This document shows positions 9,847-21,181 of a DNA stretch of 64,000 nucleotides, piece by piece (the stretch's first letter is position 1; each line of letters begins with the position of its first letter). The stretch covers positions 513,001 to 577,000 of the forward strand of contig JAAVLQ010000002.1 of the NCBI GenBank assembly GCA_012103075.1. The letters are read 5' to 3'. The position numbers and the translations under genes are program-made. The notes below the pieces were generated by a model that saw nothing but the letters and a program-made list of their open reading frames with translations, had not been told where the DNA came from and made no database searches. Origin of the DNA: Brucella cytisi. Its GTDB lineage: Bacteria > Pseudomonadota > Alphaproteobacteria > Rhizobiales > Rhizobiaceae.

Positions 9847-10774
9847 ATGATCGTTCGCCCGCGCCCCCTTTGTGGAAGCTCTTCTTCATACTCAAGGGTT
9901 CCATCATCCTGCGTATCCTGCCGCAGATTTTTGCGGTTTTCCTTCTGTCGGTGCTGGTTGTGTGGGCGCATCGCGCGTTTCCCGGCTGGGTGCCAGCCGT
10001 CAACAATGGAACGGCTTTGGCGCTGCTCGGCATTGCGCTTTCGATCTTCCTCGGCTTCCGCAACAACGCCTGTTATGACCGCTGGTGGGAGGCTCGCAAA
10101 ATCTGGGGCAAGCTCGTCTATACGACGCGCGGTCTGGGGCGTCAGACGCTGTTGCTGGAGAATGTGTCGGGACTGGAAGGCGGACGGGAAAAGCTGCTTC
10201 GTTATGCGATTGCGTTTTCGCAGGCCATGGTCAGCCATCTTCGGCCAGAGGAAACCGGTGGCTCAAACAAATACGACAAATGGTTGTCTGCGGAAGAGCG
10301 GAAAGCGTTGGCGGAAAGCCGCAACAAGCCTGATTTCATCTTGCGTCGGCTTGGTGCTGCTCTAGCGGATATGCGTGGGAAAGACGCTCTGCATCCGGTC
10401 GATTTCCAGACGCTTGACAGTTCAGTGTCTGCATTGGCAGAGGTCCGTGCGGCTTGCGAGCGGTTGCGGTTCACGCCGGTTCCCTTCGGCTATACGCTGC
10501 TTCTGCATCGCACGGCCTATCTGTTCTGTTTCTTCATACCGTTCGGCTTTGCCGATATGCTTGGTTGGGGAACGCCATTTGCGACGACGCTGGTAGCCTA
10601 TACTTTCTTTGGGCTGGATGCGCTGGGCGACGAGCTGGAGGAGCCGTTCGAACATTACCGAACGATCTGCCCATCGGGGCCATCGCCGATACAATCGAAA
10701 TCAATCTGCGGGAAGCATTGGGTGAGGAAAACCTGCCCAACCTTCCTCAACCTGTCGATTATCTTCTTATGTAA
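9847..10774 (+). CDS. Bestrophin-like membrane protein (UPF0187), frame interrupted
   Basis: About 308 residues. It starts MIVRPRPPLWKLFFILKG once a missing C is restored in the run at 9864-9868, which is the classic N-terminus of bacterial bestrophins. Further motifs are SIFLGFRNNACYDRWWEARK and GLDALGDELEEPFG, the latter near the C-terminal domain. A second missing base near 10654 separates EEPF from the tail LPNDLPIGAIADTIEINL. Bacterial bestrophins form pentameric ion channels in the inner membrane. Not in an obvious operon. Confidence 0.82.
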
Positions 10775-10782
10775 AAAAGCCC

Positions 10783-10808
10783 CGACTGGCAGGGCCAGCC
10801 GGGGAGGT
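10783..10808. terminator. Stem-loop after the bestrophin gene
   Basis: CCCCGACTGGC / GCCAGCCGGGG stem with a short AGG loop, immediately after the bestrophin stop. No strong T run follows on the plus strand, but on the minus strand the stem is followed by TTTTTT, so it may end the aceA-side transcript. Confidence 0.6.
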
Positions 10809-10865
10809 CAGTTGAGGAAATCCGACCATAAAGCGATTTGCAGATCAACCCCGTTTCATCGAATT

Positions 10866-10958
10866 TTACGGGCAACTGCCAGTTTGGGACATTGTGTCGC
10901 TGCCAAAAGAGAAGTGTGTGAGCATGGCAGCGAGCATGAGAGCGAGGACCGTCATCAT
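10866..10958 (-). CDS. Small ORF D behind aceA (30 aa), start overlapping the preceding stop
   Basis: Reads MMTVLALMLAAMLTHFSFG and ends SQTGSCP. Its ATG overlaps the TGA of the preceding small ORF (ATGA), implying translational coupling. The N-terminus is a short hydrophobic segment resembling that of the two 42-residue ORFs upstream (AAMLTHF versus AAMFLHF), so it may be the ancestral form of the repeated N-terminus. Coding status is inferred only from overlap and similarity. Confidence 0.35.
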   Translation of the reverse strand: MMTVLALMLAAMLTHFSFGSDTMSQTGSCP

Positions 10959-11083
10959 TTGTCGTGGGTGACGATGACCGGGATCAGAAGATCACCCCGG
11001 TTGCCGTCGCCGTTCCCGTGCTGCCGAAGGCACACAAAATGAAGGAACATGGCGGCGACGGCGATAGTCGGGAGCATCATCAT
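10955..11083 (-). CDS. Small ORF C behind aceA (42 aa), encoded by one tandem repeat unit
   Basis: Reads [16 protein letters not shown] with the C-terminus [15 protein letters not shown]. It lies in the oldest-looking repeat copy. Relative to the next copy, five of six base changes within the last 19 codons are silent and one changes W to R, a pattern that suggests this C-terminus was selected as protein. Its ATG overlaps the TGA of the ORF before it. No known family recognised. Confidence 0.4.
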   Translation of the reverse strand: MMMLPTIAVAAMFLHFVCLRQHGNGDGNRGDLLIPVIVTHDK

Positions 11084-11208
11084 TTGTCATGGGTGACGAT
11101 GACTGGGATCAATAGATCACCCCAGTTACCGTCGCCGTTCCCGTGCTGCCGAAGGCACACAAAATGAAGGAACATGGCGGCGACGGCGATAGTCGGGAGC
11201 ATCATCAT
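11080..11208 (-). CDS. Small ORF B behind aceA (42 aa), encoded by one tandem repeat unit
   Basis: [16 protein letters not shown], then a linker with QHGNGDGNW, then [13 protein letters not shown], the same C-terminus as the 78-residue protein encoded just upstream. The start overlaps that protein's stop by ATGA. The N-terminus is hydrophobic and could insert in a membrane. Coding status is inferred. Confidence 0.4.
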   Translation of the reverse strand: MMMLPTIAVAAMFLHFVCLRQHGNGDGNWGDLLIPVIVTHDK

Positions 11209-11441
11209 TTGTCATGGGTGACGATGACTGGGATCAATAGATCACCCCAGTTACCGTCGCCGCCATGATGCCGGGCCGAGCGGACCAGTTCCACGGAAAC
11301 GCCTGCCTCGACCGCCTTCATGACGGTGTAGTTGAGGCGATGCAGATCGTTGGCGAGCATACGGATAACGGTCTGCTGATCCGTGGTCATGCTTGAAGAT
11401 TGTTCTTCTGCTCTTTCCTTGACGCGTGCTGGCGAATTCAT
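11205..11441 (-). CDS. Small hypothetical protein downstream of aceA (78 aa)
   Basis: Starts at ATG 11441 ([20 protein letters not shown]), with AGGAGGAAC at good distance, 31 bp after the corrected aceA stop. The sequence continues [21 protein letters not shown] and ends [19 protein letters not shown]. It looks cytoplasmic and helical in the first half. I do not recognise a characterised family. As the sequence stands it is fused in frame to aceA through a two-base insertion, but its own ribosome site argues for a separate gene. Its C-terminus is repeated in the array that follows. Confidence 0.6.
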   Translation of the reverse strand: MNSPARVKERAEEQSSSMTTDQQTVIRMLANDLHRLNYTVMKAVEAGVSVELVRSARHHGGDGNWGDLLIPVIVTHDK

Positions 11442-11472
11442 GGAACTGTTCCTCCTGTTTGTCGCCGGGCTG

Positions 11473-12764
<1,292 letters not shown>

Positions 12765-12793
12765 TTCGGTTTCTCCTCGTGTTGTAGTTGGTA

Positions 12794-12939
12794 TTTGTAA
12801 AGCATTTGATGGCCGCTGTTTCTGTGACCAGATTTACAATCGAGATTATTGAACTGCCAGAGAAACCGAAAAAAAAATGGGCATAGAATTAAGGTAATGC
12901 TGTCGGAGTTTTGACTAGGTGGCGATGTAAATTTGTAAA
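12794..12939. promoter_or_regulatory. Candidate ScfR sites between aceA and scfR
   Basis: The 247-bp divergent region holds the octamer TTTGTAAA at 12794-12801 and 12932-12939, plus TTTACAAT at 12833. RamB/ScfR-type regulators of isocitrate lyase bind TTTGC/TAAA-like sites, so these are candidates. The assignment rests on motif similarity alone. Confidence 0.4.
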
Positions 12940-13011
12940 TCTTGTCAAAATCGAATTTTGTGTCTATTTTGTCATGAATTGTAAAATTGCCGTTTTGGGT
13001 TGGGAGAACCG

Positions 13012-14428
13012 GTGAGCGAACGCAAGATATTTGCCGGCCCACGCATCAGGCGCATCCGCAACGAGCGGGGACTGACCCAGACGGCGATGGCCGAGGCGCT
13101 CGGTATTTCGCCGTCTTACCTGAACCTGATCGAGCGCAATCAGCGCCCGCTGACGGTACAGCTTTTGCTGAAGCTTGCCAGCGTTTACAAGCTCGACCTC
13201 GACAGTCTTCAGGCAGAAAGCGGCTCCACGATCACGGGTCTGAAGGAAGTCTTCTCCGATCCGCTCCTGACTGGCGAATTGCCGGGCGATCAGGAGCTGG
13301 TCGAAATCGGCGAGGCTGCGCCCAAATGCTGCCGTCGGCATCATGAAACTTTACCGTGCCTATCGCGAGCAGCAGCAACGCTTGTCTGATCTGTCGCAAT
13401 TGCTGTCGCATGAGGGAAGCGGGGCTGAGCTTTCCGCGACGCGCCTGCCGCTCGATGAAGTGCGCGATGTGATGGCGCGGCGGGCCAACCATTATCCACG
13501 CATCGAGGAAGAGGCGGAGAGCTTTTACACCCTGCTGAAACCGGACGGCGATTTGTCGAGCGCGTTGAAGGATTGGCTTCGGCGCGAGCATGGCATTACG
13601 GTTCGCACGCTGCCGGTTGCTACCATGCCAAACTGGCGCAGGCGTTATGACCGGCATTCGCAGCGGCTGTTTGTTTCGGAGCGTCTGTCCCCTTCGATCA
13701 GTTGCAGGAAATTGCCATGGAAGCGGCGTTGATCCGTATGCAGGTGATGATCGGCGCTGAAACGGAAGGGCTGAAACTGTCCTCCAGTGAAGCCAAACGC
13801 ATCGCGCGGTTCGAACTGGCGCGTTATGCGGCGCAGGCTTTGATGATGCCTTATCGCCAGTTTCGCGATGCAGCCGTGCGGGCTCGTTATGATGTCGATG
13901 TGCTGCGCACGCGTTTCGGGGTTTCATTTCAGCAGGCGGCAAACCGGCTGACCACCTTGCAGCGACAGGGGGCAAGTGCGCTGCCCTTCTTCGTGATGTG
14001 ATGGAAATCGACCATGCGGGTAACCGCCTGCGTGTTGCAGGAGCGGAAGGTTTTCCAACCCGTTTCGGCGGGCAATGCCCGAAGCTGCCGGTCTATGCGG
14101 CTTTCGCTCAGGCAGGGCAGGTGCTGGTGGAACCGGCGGAACTGCCGGACGGCTCGGCGTTCCTGACAATTGCCCGCACGCTGGAAGGGCCGCAGGGCTC
14201 ATTCCGCGAGCGTCCGCGCAGGACAGCGCTGTTACTTGGTTGTGCGCTGGAAGCGGGGGCGACACGGTCTATGGCGCGTCACTTTCAAAGGCTGGCAATA
14301 CCGAGATCGGTCCGGCCTGTCGTCTGTGCGAAAGGCAGGGCTGCATCACTCGTGCCGAGCCACCGCTGACACGTCCGCTCGGGCTGGATGAGATGGTGGC
14401 GGGGTTATCTGCCTTCGACTTTCAATAG
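13012..14428 (+). CDS. ScfR/RamB-like short-chain fatty acid transcriptional regulator, frame interrupted
   Basis: About 470 residues. Starts at GTG 13012 after GGGAGA. An XRE helix-turn-helix comes first (RRIRNERGLTQTAMAEALGI, SPSYLNLIERNQRPLT), then an IrrE-like middle domain (LSPFDQLQEIAMEAALIRMQ region, with RFELARYAAQALMMPY), then a Cys-containing C-terminal DUF2083-type domain (GPACRLCERQGCITRAEPP). Related proteins activate or repress aceA in response to acyl-CoA. At least four frame breaks occur, near 13325, 13690, 14000 and 14255. Divergent from aceA, which supports the role. Confidence 0.78.
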
Positions 14429-14615
14429 TAAGCTGGTGTTTGTCAGGCATAACCGAAATCTCATTGCCCCTTGGGGAGCCTTTGAGATGCAATTTTTATG
14501 TTCGTCCTGTCACGACCCTGTTGACGAAAGCTGTGCAATCTAAAAAGTGCAATAAAGAAACAGTATATCCACCTTGAACCTGCACCGGAATTTATCGTGC
14601 AGATTGGAGCAAACG

Positions 14616-15719
14616 ATGGGGATCAAATCCTTCCTTCTGGCAACGACCGTCGTGACGGGCTTTGTAGCGGCTGCCACATTTTCCGCGAGCGCGCAGGAGC
14701 GGGTGGTCAATATCTATAATTGGTCGGATTATATCGACGACTCCATTCTCAAGGATTTCACCAAAGGAAACCGGGATCAAGGTCGTCTACGACGTTTACG
14801 ACTCCAACGAAATTCTGGAGACCAAGCTTCTGGCCGGTGGCAGCGGCTACGATCTCGTGGTGCCATCGGGCGAATTCCTTGGCCGTCAGATTCCGGCAGG
14901 CGTGTTCCTGAAACTCGACAAGGACAAGCTGCCGAACGTCAAGAACATGTGGGATGAAATCTCCAACCGCGCGGCAACCTACGATCCGGGCAACGAATAT
15001 TCTGTCAACTACATGTGGGGCACGACCGGCATTGGCTACAACAAGGCCAAGATCAAGGAAGCGCTCGGCACCGACACAATCGACTCCGGGACGTGCTTTT
15101 CGACCCGGAAAAGTCTGCGAAGCTTAAAGGTTGCGGCATCTATCTTCTTGATTCTGCCAGCGAAATGCTGCGCCCGGCTTTGAACTATCTGGGTCTGGAC
15201 CCGAATTCGCCGTCGCCGGACGATCTGCAGAAGGCGCAGGACCTTTATCTGAAGATCCGCCCGAATATCCGCAAGTTCCACTCGTCTGAATATATCAATG
15301 CGCTGGCCAATGGCGATATCTGCATGGCCATCGGCTATTCGGGCGATATCTTCCGTGCACGTGATCGCGCTGAAAAAGCAAAGCAGGGCGTCGAGATCGG
15401 CTATTCGATCCCGAAGGAAGGCGCACTGATCTGGTTCGACCAGATGGCGATCCCGGCAGACGCCAAGCATGTGCCCGAAGCGCTTGAATTCATGAACTAC
15501 ATGATGCGCCCGGAAGTGGCTGCAAAGGCTTCGAACTACGTGTTCTATGCCAATGGCAACAAGGCCTCGCAGGAGTTCATCGACAAGGAAATTCTTGACG
15601 ATCCGGAAATCTATCCGACCGAAGACGTCATGAAGAAGCTGTTCGTGCCCACGCCTTATGACACCAAGACCCAGCGCGTGGTTACCCGCGCCCGGACCAA
15701 GATCGTCACCGGCCAGTAA
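14616..15719 (+). CDS. potF: Putrescine-binding periplasmic protein PotF, frame interrupted
   Basis: Signal peptide MGIKSFLLATTVVTGFVAAA to ASAQ, then RVVNIYNWSDYIDDSILKDF, the polyamine-binding protein hallmark, and later YMWGTTGIGYNKAKI and EGALIWFDQMAIPADAKH. About 367 residues. The ATG at 14616 follows GGAG. An extra A near 14764 (KETGIKVVYD restored) and a missing T near 15088 (SWDVLF restored) break the frame. First gene of potFGHI. PotF delivers putrescine to the PotGHI ABC importer; the nearby puuAB genes would degrade it. Confidence 0.88.
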
Positions 15720-15766
15720 GAGCTGAAATAGTATGTGGGACAGATTTGTCCCGCCCGACATCGTGA

Positions 15767-15800
15767 AGAGCGGCCCACTGTGCAGACGGAGGGCCGCTCT
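15767..15800. terminator. Stem-loop between potF and potG
   Basis: Perfect 10-bp stem AGAGCGGCCC / GGGCCGCTCT with a 14-nt loop, and a smaller GGGACA/TGTCCC hairpin just before it. Such structures between a binding-protein gene and the membrane genes usually protect the upstream mRNA and lower expression of the downstream part. Confidence 0.65.
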
Positions 15801-15864
15801 GCGTCTTGTAATACGTGGGTTTTGCCCGCGGGATCAGGTTCCGGTTAGTTTATAGGGGAACGGA

Positions 15865-17010
15865 ATGGAATCTTTTGGCAGCTTTCGCCGCAAATTTGCG
15901 CCCCGGAACGATCCGGCGGCCAAGCCCTTCATTTCTTTTGATAATGTGACGAAAATATTCGGCGATTTTACCGCCGTCGATGACCTCTCGCTCAATGTCT
16001 TCAACCGCGAGTTCTTCGCGCTGCTTGGCGCTTCGGGCTGTGGCAAGACCACGCTGATGCGCATGCTGGCCGGTTTTGAGGAACCGACATCGGGCCGCAT
16101 CACGCTCGACGGTCAGGATATGCGCGGCATCCCGCCCTATAAGCGCCCCGTCAACATGATGTTCCAGTCCTATGCGTTGTTTCCGCATATGACGGTCGAG
16201 AACAATATCGCTTTCGGCCTCAAGCAGGACGGTATGGCGAAATCGGAAATAGATGCACGCGTCGCCGAGATGCTCAAGCTCGTGAAGCTGGAGCAATATG
16301 GCAAGCGCAAGCCGCATCAGTTGTCCGGCGGACAGCGCCAGCGCGTGGCGCTTGCCCGCTCCGTTGCCAAACGTCCCAAGGTGCTGCTGCTGGATGAGCC
16401 GCTCGGCGCGCTGGACAAGAAGCTGCGCGAGGAAACCCAGTTCGAACTGATGGATTTGCAGGTCAAGCTCGGCATGACCTTCATGGTTGTGACTCACGAT
16501 CAGGAGGAAGCCATGACCATGTCCGACCGCATTGCGGTGATGGACAAGGGCCGCATCAAGCAGGTGGCGACGCCGGCGGAAGTCTATGAGGCGCCGCGCT
16601 CCAAATTCGTGGCTGACTTCATCGGTAATGTGAACATCATCGAAGGCGAAGTGGTGAAAGCCGCCAATGGCGAGACCGAGATTGCTACCGAAAAATTCGG
16701 TTTTCACATTCAGACCGAGACCCGCGAAGAACTCAATCCGGGCCAGAAGGTCTGGTATGCGGTGCGTCCTGAAAAGACGCGGATCACACGCGAGAAGCCG
16801 GACGATGCTTCGGTCAATGCGGTGGAAGGCGAGCTTTGGGATATTGCCTATTTCGGCGACATGACGGTGTTCCATGTCCGGCTGGAAAATGGACGCACGA
16901 TCAAGGCTGCAAGCCTCAATGCCGTGCGCAAGACGGAAAATCCGCTGACCTATGACGAGCGTGTCTGGGTTTCCTTCGATACCGATGCCGGTCTGGTGTT
17001 GACCGCCTGA
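15865..17010 (+). CDS. potG: Putrescine ABC transporter ATP-binding protein PotG
   Basis: 381 residues, intact. ATPase motifs in order: Walker A GASGCGKTTLMR, Q-loop [12 protein letters not shown], signature [14 protein letters not shown], Walker B VLLLDEPLGALDKK, H-loop VVTHDQEEA. A C-terminal TOBE-like domain (YAVRPEKTRITRE) is typical of polyamine/sugar importers. It starts 145 bp after potF and ends 10 bp before potH. Confidence 0.93.
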   Translation: MESFGSFRRKFAPRNDPAAKPFISFDNVTKIFGDFTAVDDLSLNVFNREFFALLGASGCGKTTLMRMLAGFEEPTSGRITLDGQDMRGIPPYKRPVNMMFQSYALFPHMTVENNIAFGLKQDGMAKSEIDARVAEMLKLVKLEQYGKRKPHQLSGGQRQRVALARSVAKRPKVLLLDEPLGALDKKLREETQFELMDLQVKLGMTFMVVTHDQEEAMTMSDRIAVMDKGRIKQVATPAEVYEAPRSKFVADFIGNVNIIEGEVVKAANGETEIATEKFGFHIQTETREELNPGQKVWYAVRPEKTRITREKPDDASVNAVEGELWDIAYFGDMTVFHVRLENGRTIKAASLNAVRKTENPLTYDERVWVSFDTDAGLVLTA

Positions 17011-17020
17011 GGAGGCCACC

Positions 17021-17930
17021 ATGCAGAAGCTCGTCGCTTCCATTGCCAGCCGTCTCGTCATCGCGGTGCCTTATCTCTGGCTGCTGGTATTCTTTCTTGT
17101 CCCGTTTTTCATCGTCTTCAAGATTTCCCTGTCGGAAGTCGCGATGGCGATCCCGGCCTATACACCGACCTTCGATCTGGCGCAGGGGATTTGCTGCAAC
17201 CCGGGAGGATAAAGCAGCTCTCCTTCGATAACTATCTGTGGTTGTTGGACGATCCCCTTTATTACAAGGCCTATCTGTCGAGCGTCCGCATTGCGGCTAT
17301 CTCCACCTTCCTGACCTTGCTTGTCGCCTATCCGATGGCCTATGGCATGGCGCGCGCGCCAACGACGATCCGTCCGACATTGCTGATGCTGGTGATCCTG
17401 CCGTTCTGGACTTCGTTTCTGATCCGCGTTTATGCATGGATCGGCATTTTGAAGCCGGAAGGCCTGCTCAATCAGTTTCTGATGTGGCTCAACGTCATCG
17501 ATACGCCGCTCAATATTCTCAACACGGATACGGCTATCTTCATCGGGATCGTTTATTCCTATCTGCCGTTTATGGTGTTGCCGATCTATTCTTCGCTGGA
17601 AAAGATGGACTATTCGCTCATCGAAGCGGCACAGGACCCGGGCTGCACACCGTTTGCCGCCTTCTGGAAAATCACCTTCCCGTTGTCGCTGGCGGGTGTG
17701 CTTGCGGGCTGCTTCCTCGTGTTCATTCCGGCCGTGGGTGAGTTCGTCATTCCCGACCTTCTCGGCGGTTCGCAGACGCTGATGATCGGCAAGACGATCT
17801 GGAGTGAGTTCTTCTCCAATCGCGACTGGCCGGTTTCGTCGGCCGTGGCCGTGGTGCTCCTGATCCTGCTGATCGTTCCGATCGTGATCTTCCAGCAGGT
17901 GCAGGCGCGGGCACAGGAAAAGGGAAATAG
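17021..17930 (+). CDS. potH: Putrescine ABC transporter permease PotH, frame interrupted
   Basis: Six-helix permease of about 303 residues, starting after GGAGGCCACC. The EAA loop reads EAAQDPGCTPFAAFWKITFP. One G is missing from the run near 17188, separating FDLAQG from DLLQPGRIKQLSF. At the 3' end one A is missing near 17925, so the TAG at 17928-17930 falls out of frame and potH reads through into potI; I place its end at that TAG. Confidence 0.85.
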
Positions 17931-17931
17931 G

Positions 17932-18751
17932 ATGCAAAACAACTGGTCCCGCTTCAATATCGTATCGGTGGCTCTGGGCTTTGCCTTCCTCTATCTGCCC
18001 ATCGTTCTGCTGGTTATCTACTCGTTTAACGAATCCCGATTGGTCACGGTCTGGGCGGGGTTCTCGACCAAATGGTATGTCGAGCTGTTTCGCAATCAGG
18101 CTCTGATGGATGCGGCATGGGTGACGATCCGCGTCGGTCTTCTGTCCGCAACGATTGCCACTGTTCTGGGTACGCTCGCAGCACTTGCGCTGACACGCTA
18201 TACGCGCTTTCGCGGACGCATCCTGTTTTCGGGCATGGTTTACGCGCCGCTGGTCATGCCCGATGTCATCACCGGCCTGTCGCTGCTTCTGCTCTTCGTG
18301 GCGATGAATTTCGACCGTGGCTTCTGGACGGTGACGCTCGCACACATCACCTTTTCGATGTGTTTCGTGGCGGTCGTCGTGCAGTCGCGTCTGGTGAGCT
18401 TTGACCGTTCTCTGGAAGAAGCGGCGATGGATCTGGGCGCGCCGCCGGTCACGACCTTCATGAAGGTAACGCTGCCGGTTATCTTGCCCGCCGTGGTTTC
18501 GGGCTGGATGCTCGCATTCACCCTGTCGCTCGACGATCTTGTGATTGCAAGCTTTACCTCCGGTCCAGTGCAACGACGCTGCCGATGAAAATCTACAGCC
18601 GGTGCGTCTTGGTGTGACGCCGGAAATCAATGCTGTCTGTACAATCCTGATCGCGCTGGTGACTATCGGGGTCATCATCGCCTCGGTCGTCAACAAGCGT
18701 CGCGAAGTGCAGCGCCGCCGCGACGAGCAGGCGGCATTCCGTATGGGATAA
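17932..18751 (+). CDS. potI: Putrescine ABC transporter permease PotI, frame interrupted
   Basis: Six-helix permease of about 273 residues starting MQNNWSRFNIVSVALGFAFL. It has the EAA motif EEAAMDLGAPPVTTFMKVTLP and the typical SLDDLVIASFTSGPG. Two missing G bases near 18570 and 18602 shift the frame; restored, the protein ends VVNKRREVQRRRDEQAAFR. Last gene of potFGHI, followed by a terminator shared with the convergent AsmA gene. Confidence 0.85.
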
Positions 18752-18756
18752 TGAAA

Positions 18757-18777
18757 AACGGGGCTTACTGCCCCGTT
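18757..18777. terminator. Terminator between potI and the AsmA gene
   Basis: AACGGGGC / GCCCCGTT stem with a 5-nt loop, overlapping the last codons of the convergent AsmA gene. Probably bidirectional. Confidence 0.7.
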
Positions 18778-20711
18778 CCCATGGATGACGGTGAAATAAA
18801 TGGCCGATCCCACGAGCCGCCGACGAAGAAATTGAGCGGCGGCTTGGCGGGCGGAGTTTCGGCTGGCGGCTGGCTATCCTGACCGTCTGTGCTGCCTTCC
18901 TGTGGCTGCTGCGGCTGGCTGTTCGGGAAAACGACTTCACCACTCAGCGCCAGACTGCGATCCACGAACGGCACAATGCCTGCCAGCGTCAGCGTGCCAT
19001 CGGACGTGTCAAGACGCGCATTCTCCAGCGTCGCCACACCATCGGAAAGATTGGCTTTCACATCCAGACGATTGAAGGCAAGCGCGACGTTTTCCTTCCG
19101 CTCCAGAGCGAAGAAGCGCTGGCTCTGCGCCTTGGTCAGAAAATCCTGCACGGCAAAGCCCTGCATCTGACCATTGTTGAGCTGTATGGAAACATTGCCC
19201 TGCGCGTTGGTCAAAAGGCCGGACCAGCGATTGGCCGGGCCTTTCATGAACAGGGAAACATTGCCTTTGCCGCTTACGAAAGGCTTGTCGAAGCCAAGTG
19301 CCGTAAAGAACTGCGAACTGTCGATATCCGAGGCGTTGAAACGCAATTCGCCGCTCGCACTTTTCAGGTCACGCACGATCTGCACATTGGCTTGCATGAT
19401 GCCATTGAAGGCTTTGGCGTCGCCGATGTCGAAGATGGCACGTCCGCCTCGTATCTGAACCGCAGCAGCTACCCCCGTCATGTTCACCGGGCCCGCCGTG
19501 GCACTCTGCGCGGAAAGGCGAAGGTCGACTTCTGCGCGATCAATGAAGCTCGTATCGACCACGTCGCGGTCGTGATTGTTGCGCTCGTTCGGCGAGCGCG
19601 CGCCGCTGTCGGGCAGTGGAATGAAGGCTGAAAACAGGCGACCAAGGTCAAGCTTGTCGAAAGCCAGTGTTCCGGTTACCGCGGGCTGTTCCTGTTCCGT
19701 GCCGATCTCGATCACGCCCTTGGCCGGGCTGTCGCTGGCGGTCATTTCCACATCGGCGAATTTCAGCCGTTTCGGCGTCGCGGTTATGGTGGATTCCAGC
19801 GAGAATGCACCGATTTCGGCGCTACCCGCAATTGGCGGAAGGCTGAGCCAGCGCACCGCGCCGCTGAGCGACGGGGTCTTGGCAGTCAGATCGCCTTCGA
19901 AAAACGGTCCTTGGAAATATTCGCCTTGCCCTGAAATGTGAGGCTTAGCGGATTGGCGGTCAGGCTTGCCGTCACATCCGATGTGCCGCCCGCCAGAAGC
20001 GGCAGCGCTTGTGCGGCAGTCAGGCTGAACTGGGAGGTCTCTTCGCGCCATTTGGCGCTGCCTTTCAGCGTTGCGGCACTCGATGTTCGGGGCCATTCCA
20101 GCGTTGCGTTGACATCGGTTATCTGCTCGTCACTGGTGATTTCCGGCTCGCTATCCGGACGATTGAAGGCAATCGTCCCATCACGAACCACGACACGGCC
20201 AAACGGTTGTGAGGCCTGCTGCGTTGCCTGTGCATTATCTCCGGAACCGTCTTTTTGCAGGGCGCGCTGCGCACGGATAGCGGTGCCGAGGCGTCCGTTG
20301 AATTGGCGATGGCGTCGAGGAGCTGTGAGAAATTCGAAATCGGTCCGTCGAGGTTTACATGCGGACGGACGATCTGCGTTTCGGAAAACGAGATATGTCC
20401 CATGATGGCATCGAGCGGAGAAAGCTCCACATCAATGCGATCAGCGCTCATGAGTGGTTTCTGACCCTGATCGGTAAGTTTGCTGAGCGTCACGCCGTTC
20501 AACGATGCGCGCAGAACAGGGAATACCTTCAGGCGAGGGGCTTGTCGCAGTTCAACGCTATAGCCGGTCCGGCGCTGATTTCCTGTGCAACGCGGATACG
20601 AATGGCATCGGTAGAGACGATAAAAGGCACCACGGCCAGCAAGGTTGCTGCAGCTGCGGCGCAGAGAATGACGAGCGCAATTATGAGGCGCGTAAATCGG
20701 GGCCAGCGCAT
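18765..20711 (-). CDS. AsmA-family envelope protein, frame interrupted
   Basis: About 650 residues. The start ATG 20711 gives MRWPRFTRLIIALVILCAAA, one N-terminal membrane anchor, and the rest is a long periplasmic beta-rich part. AsmA features include RLKVFPVLRASLNGVTLS near the N-terminus and the C-terminal block LTNAQGNVSIQLNNGQMQG with LDTSDGTLTLAGIVPF. AsmA-like proteins are involved in outer-membrane lipid transport and assembly. At least three frame breaks occur, near 20550, 20250 and 19910. Convergent with potI, not in an operon. Confidence 0.82.
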
Positions 20712-21017
20712 CAACCATCCAATCAGTGAAGTTTCATAGAAACACGCCACGTTTTTCTTCGCGCCGCGCCTCTGGTATTCGTTTTTTTTGCATATCGTTA
20801 TCGCAAAACTGCTGAGCACTTTTGCGCGACATATTTCAAGCTGTAAACCAGCAATGGGTCAAAGCAAAGACGCTAGTTTTATGATAAGTCGTCTACGGTT
20901 GCAGAGAACGGAATCAAATCAACAGCGCTGCTTCTTTCCTATGGTTAATCAATTGCTGCACGGAAATTAACCCTGATTTTACAGTCGCTACTAATGCGTA
21001 AATTCTGAACGAAGAAC

Positions 21018-21033
21018 TTAAGGCGTCGTTAAC
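21018..21033 (+). promoter_or_regulatory. CtrA-box match in the asmA-pdhS intergenic region
   Basis: TTAAGGCGTCGTTAAC matches the full CtrA consensus TTAA-N7-TTAAC exactly. It lies 307 bp upstream of the AsmA start (minus strand) and 106 bp before an orphan plus-strand terminator. The 515-bp region 20712-21226 has no convincing protein gene. Confidence 0.5.
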
Positions 21034-21163
21034 CGGCTTCACGCGATAAGGAATGCAACACTGAGTGATGATCGAGCTGCCGTTTCCTGTGCTCCGTTGC
21101 GAATTGCTTTTGTGTCCTTTGTCTCTGAGATTCTGATAGCGCCGGTTCGTCCGGCGCTTTTTT
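21034..21163 (+). ncRNA. Candidate small RNA ending in an orphan terminator
   Basis: A strong intrinsic terminator (GCGCCGG, loop TTCGT, CCGGCGC, then TTTTTT, 21139-21163) lies on the plus strand where no plus-strand gene exists upstream for over 2 kb. The simplest reading is a short transcript starting after the CtrA box. The 5' end is a guess. Confidence 0.35.
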
Positions 21164-21181
21164 GAGTTGAAGCAGGACATG

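Larger units (their letters stand above)
10953..11266. repeat. 125-bp direct tandem repeat, about 2.5 copies
   Basis: The segment CATCATTTGTC recurs at 10953, 11078 and 11203, an exact 125-bp period. The two later units are nearly identical; the one at 10953 differs at a few bases. The last partial copy is the 3' end of the 78-residue gene at 11205. On the minus strand each unit encodes a 42-residue ORF whose start overlaps the previous stop. Confidence 0.9.

Noticed and set aside
10953..11266. CRISPR-like array
   Set aside because: The repeat is a contiguous 125-bp unit without variable spacers; it is a tandem duplication with coding features.
17191..18588. Natural potH-potI fusion protein
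   Set aside because: potI has its own ATG and ribosome site; one missing A in the run near 17925 removes the potH TAG.
15850..18813. Long antisense reading frames (about 400 and 550 codons) over potG and potH/potI
   Set aside because: They are complements of clearly conserved genes in GC-rich DNA, low-complexity and without ribosome sites.
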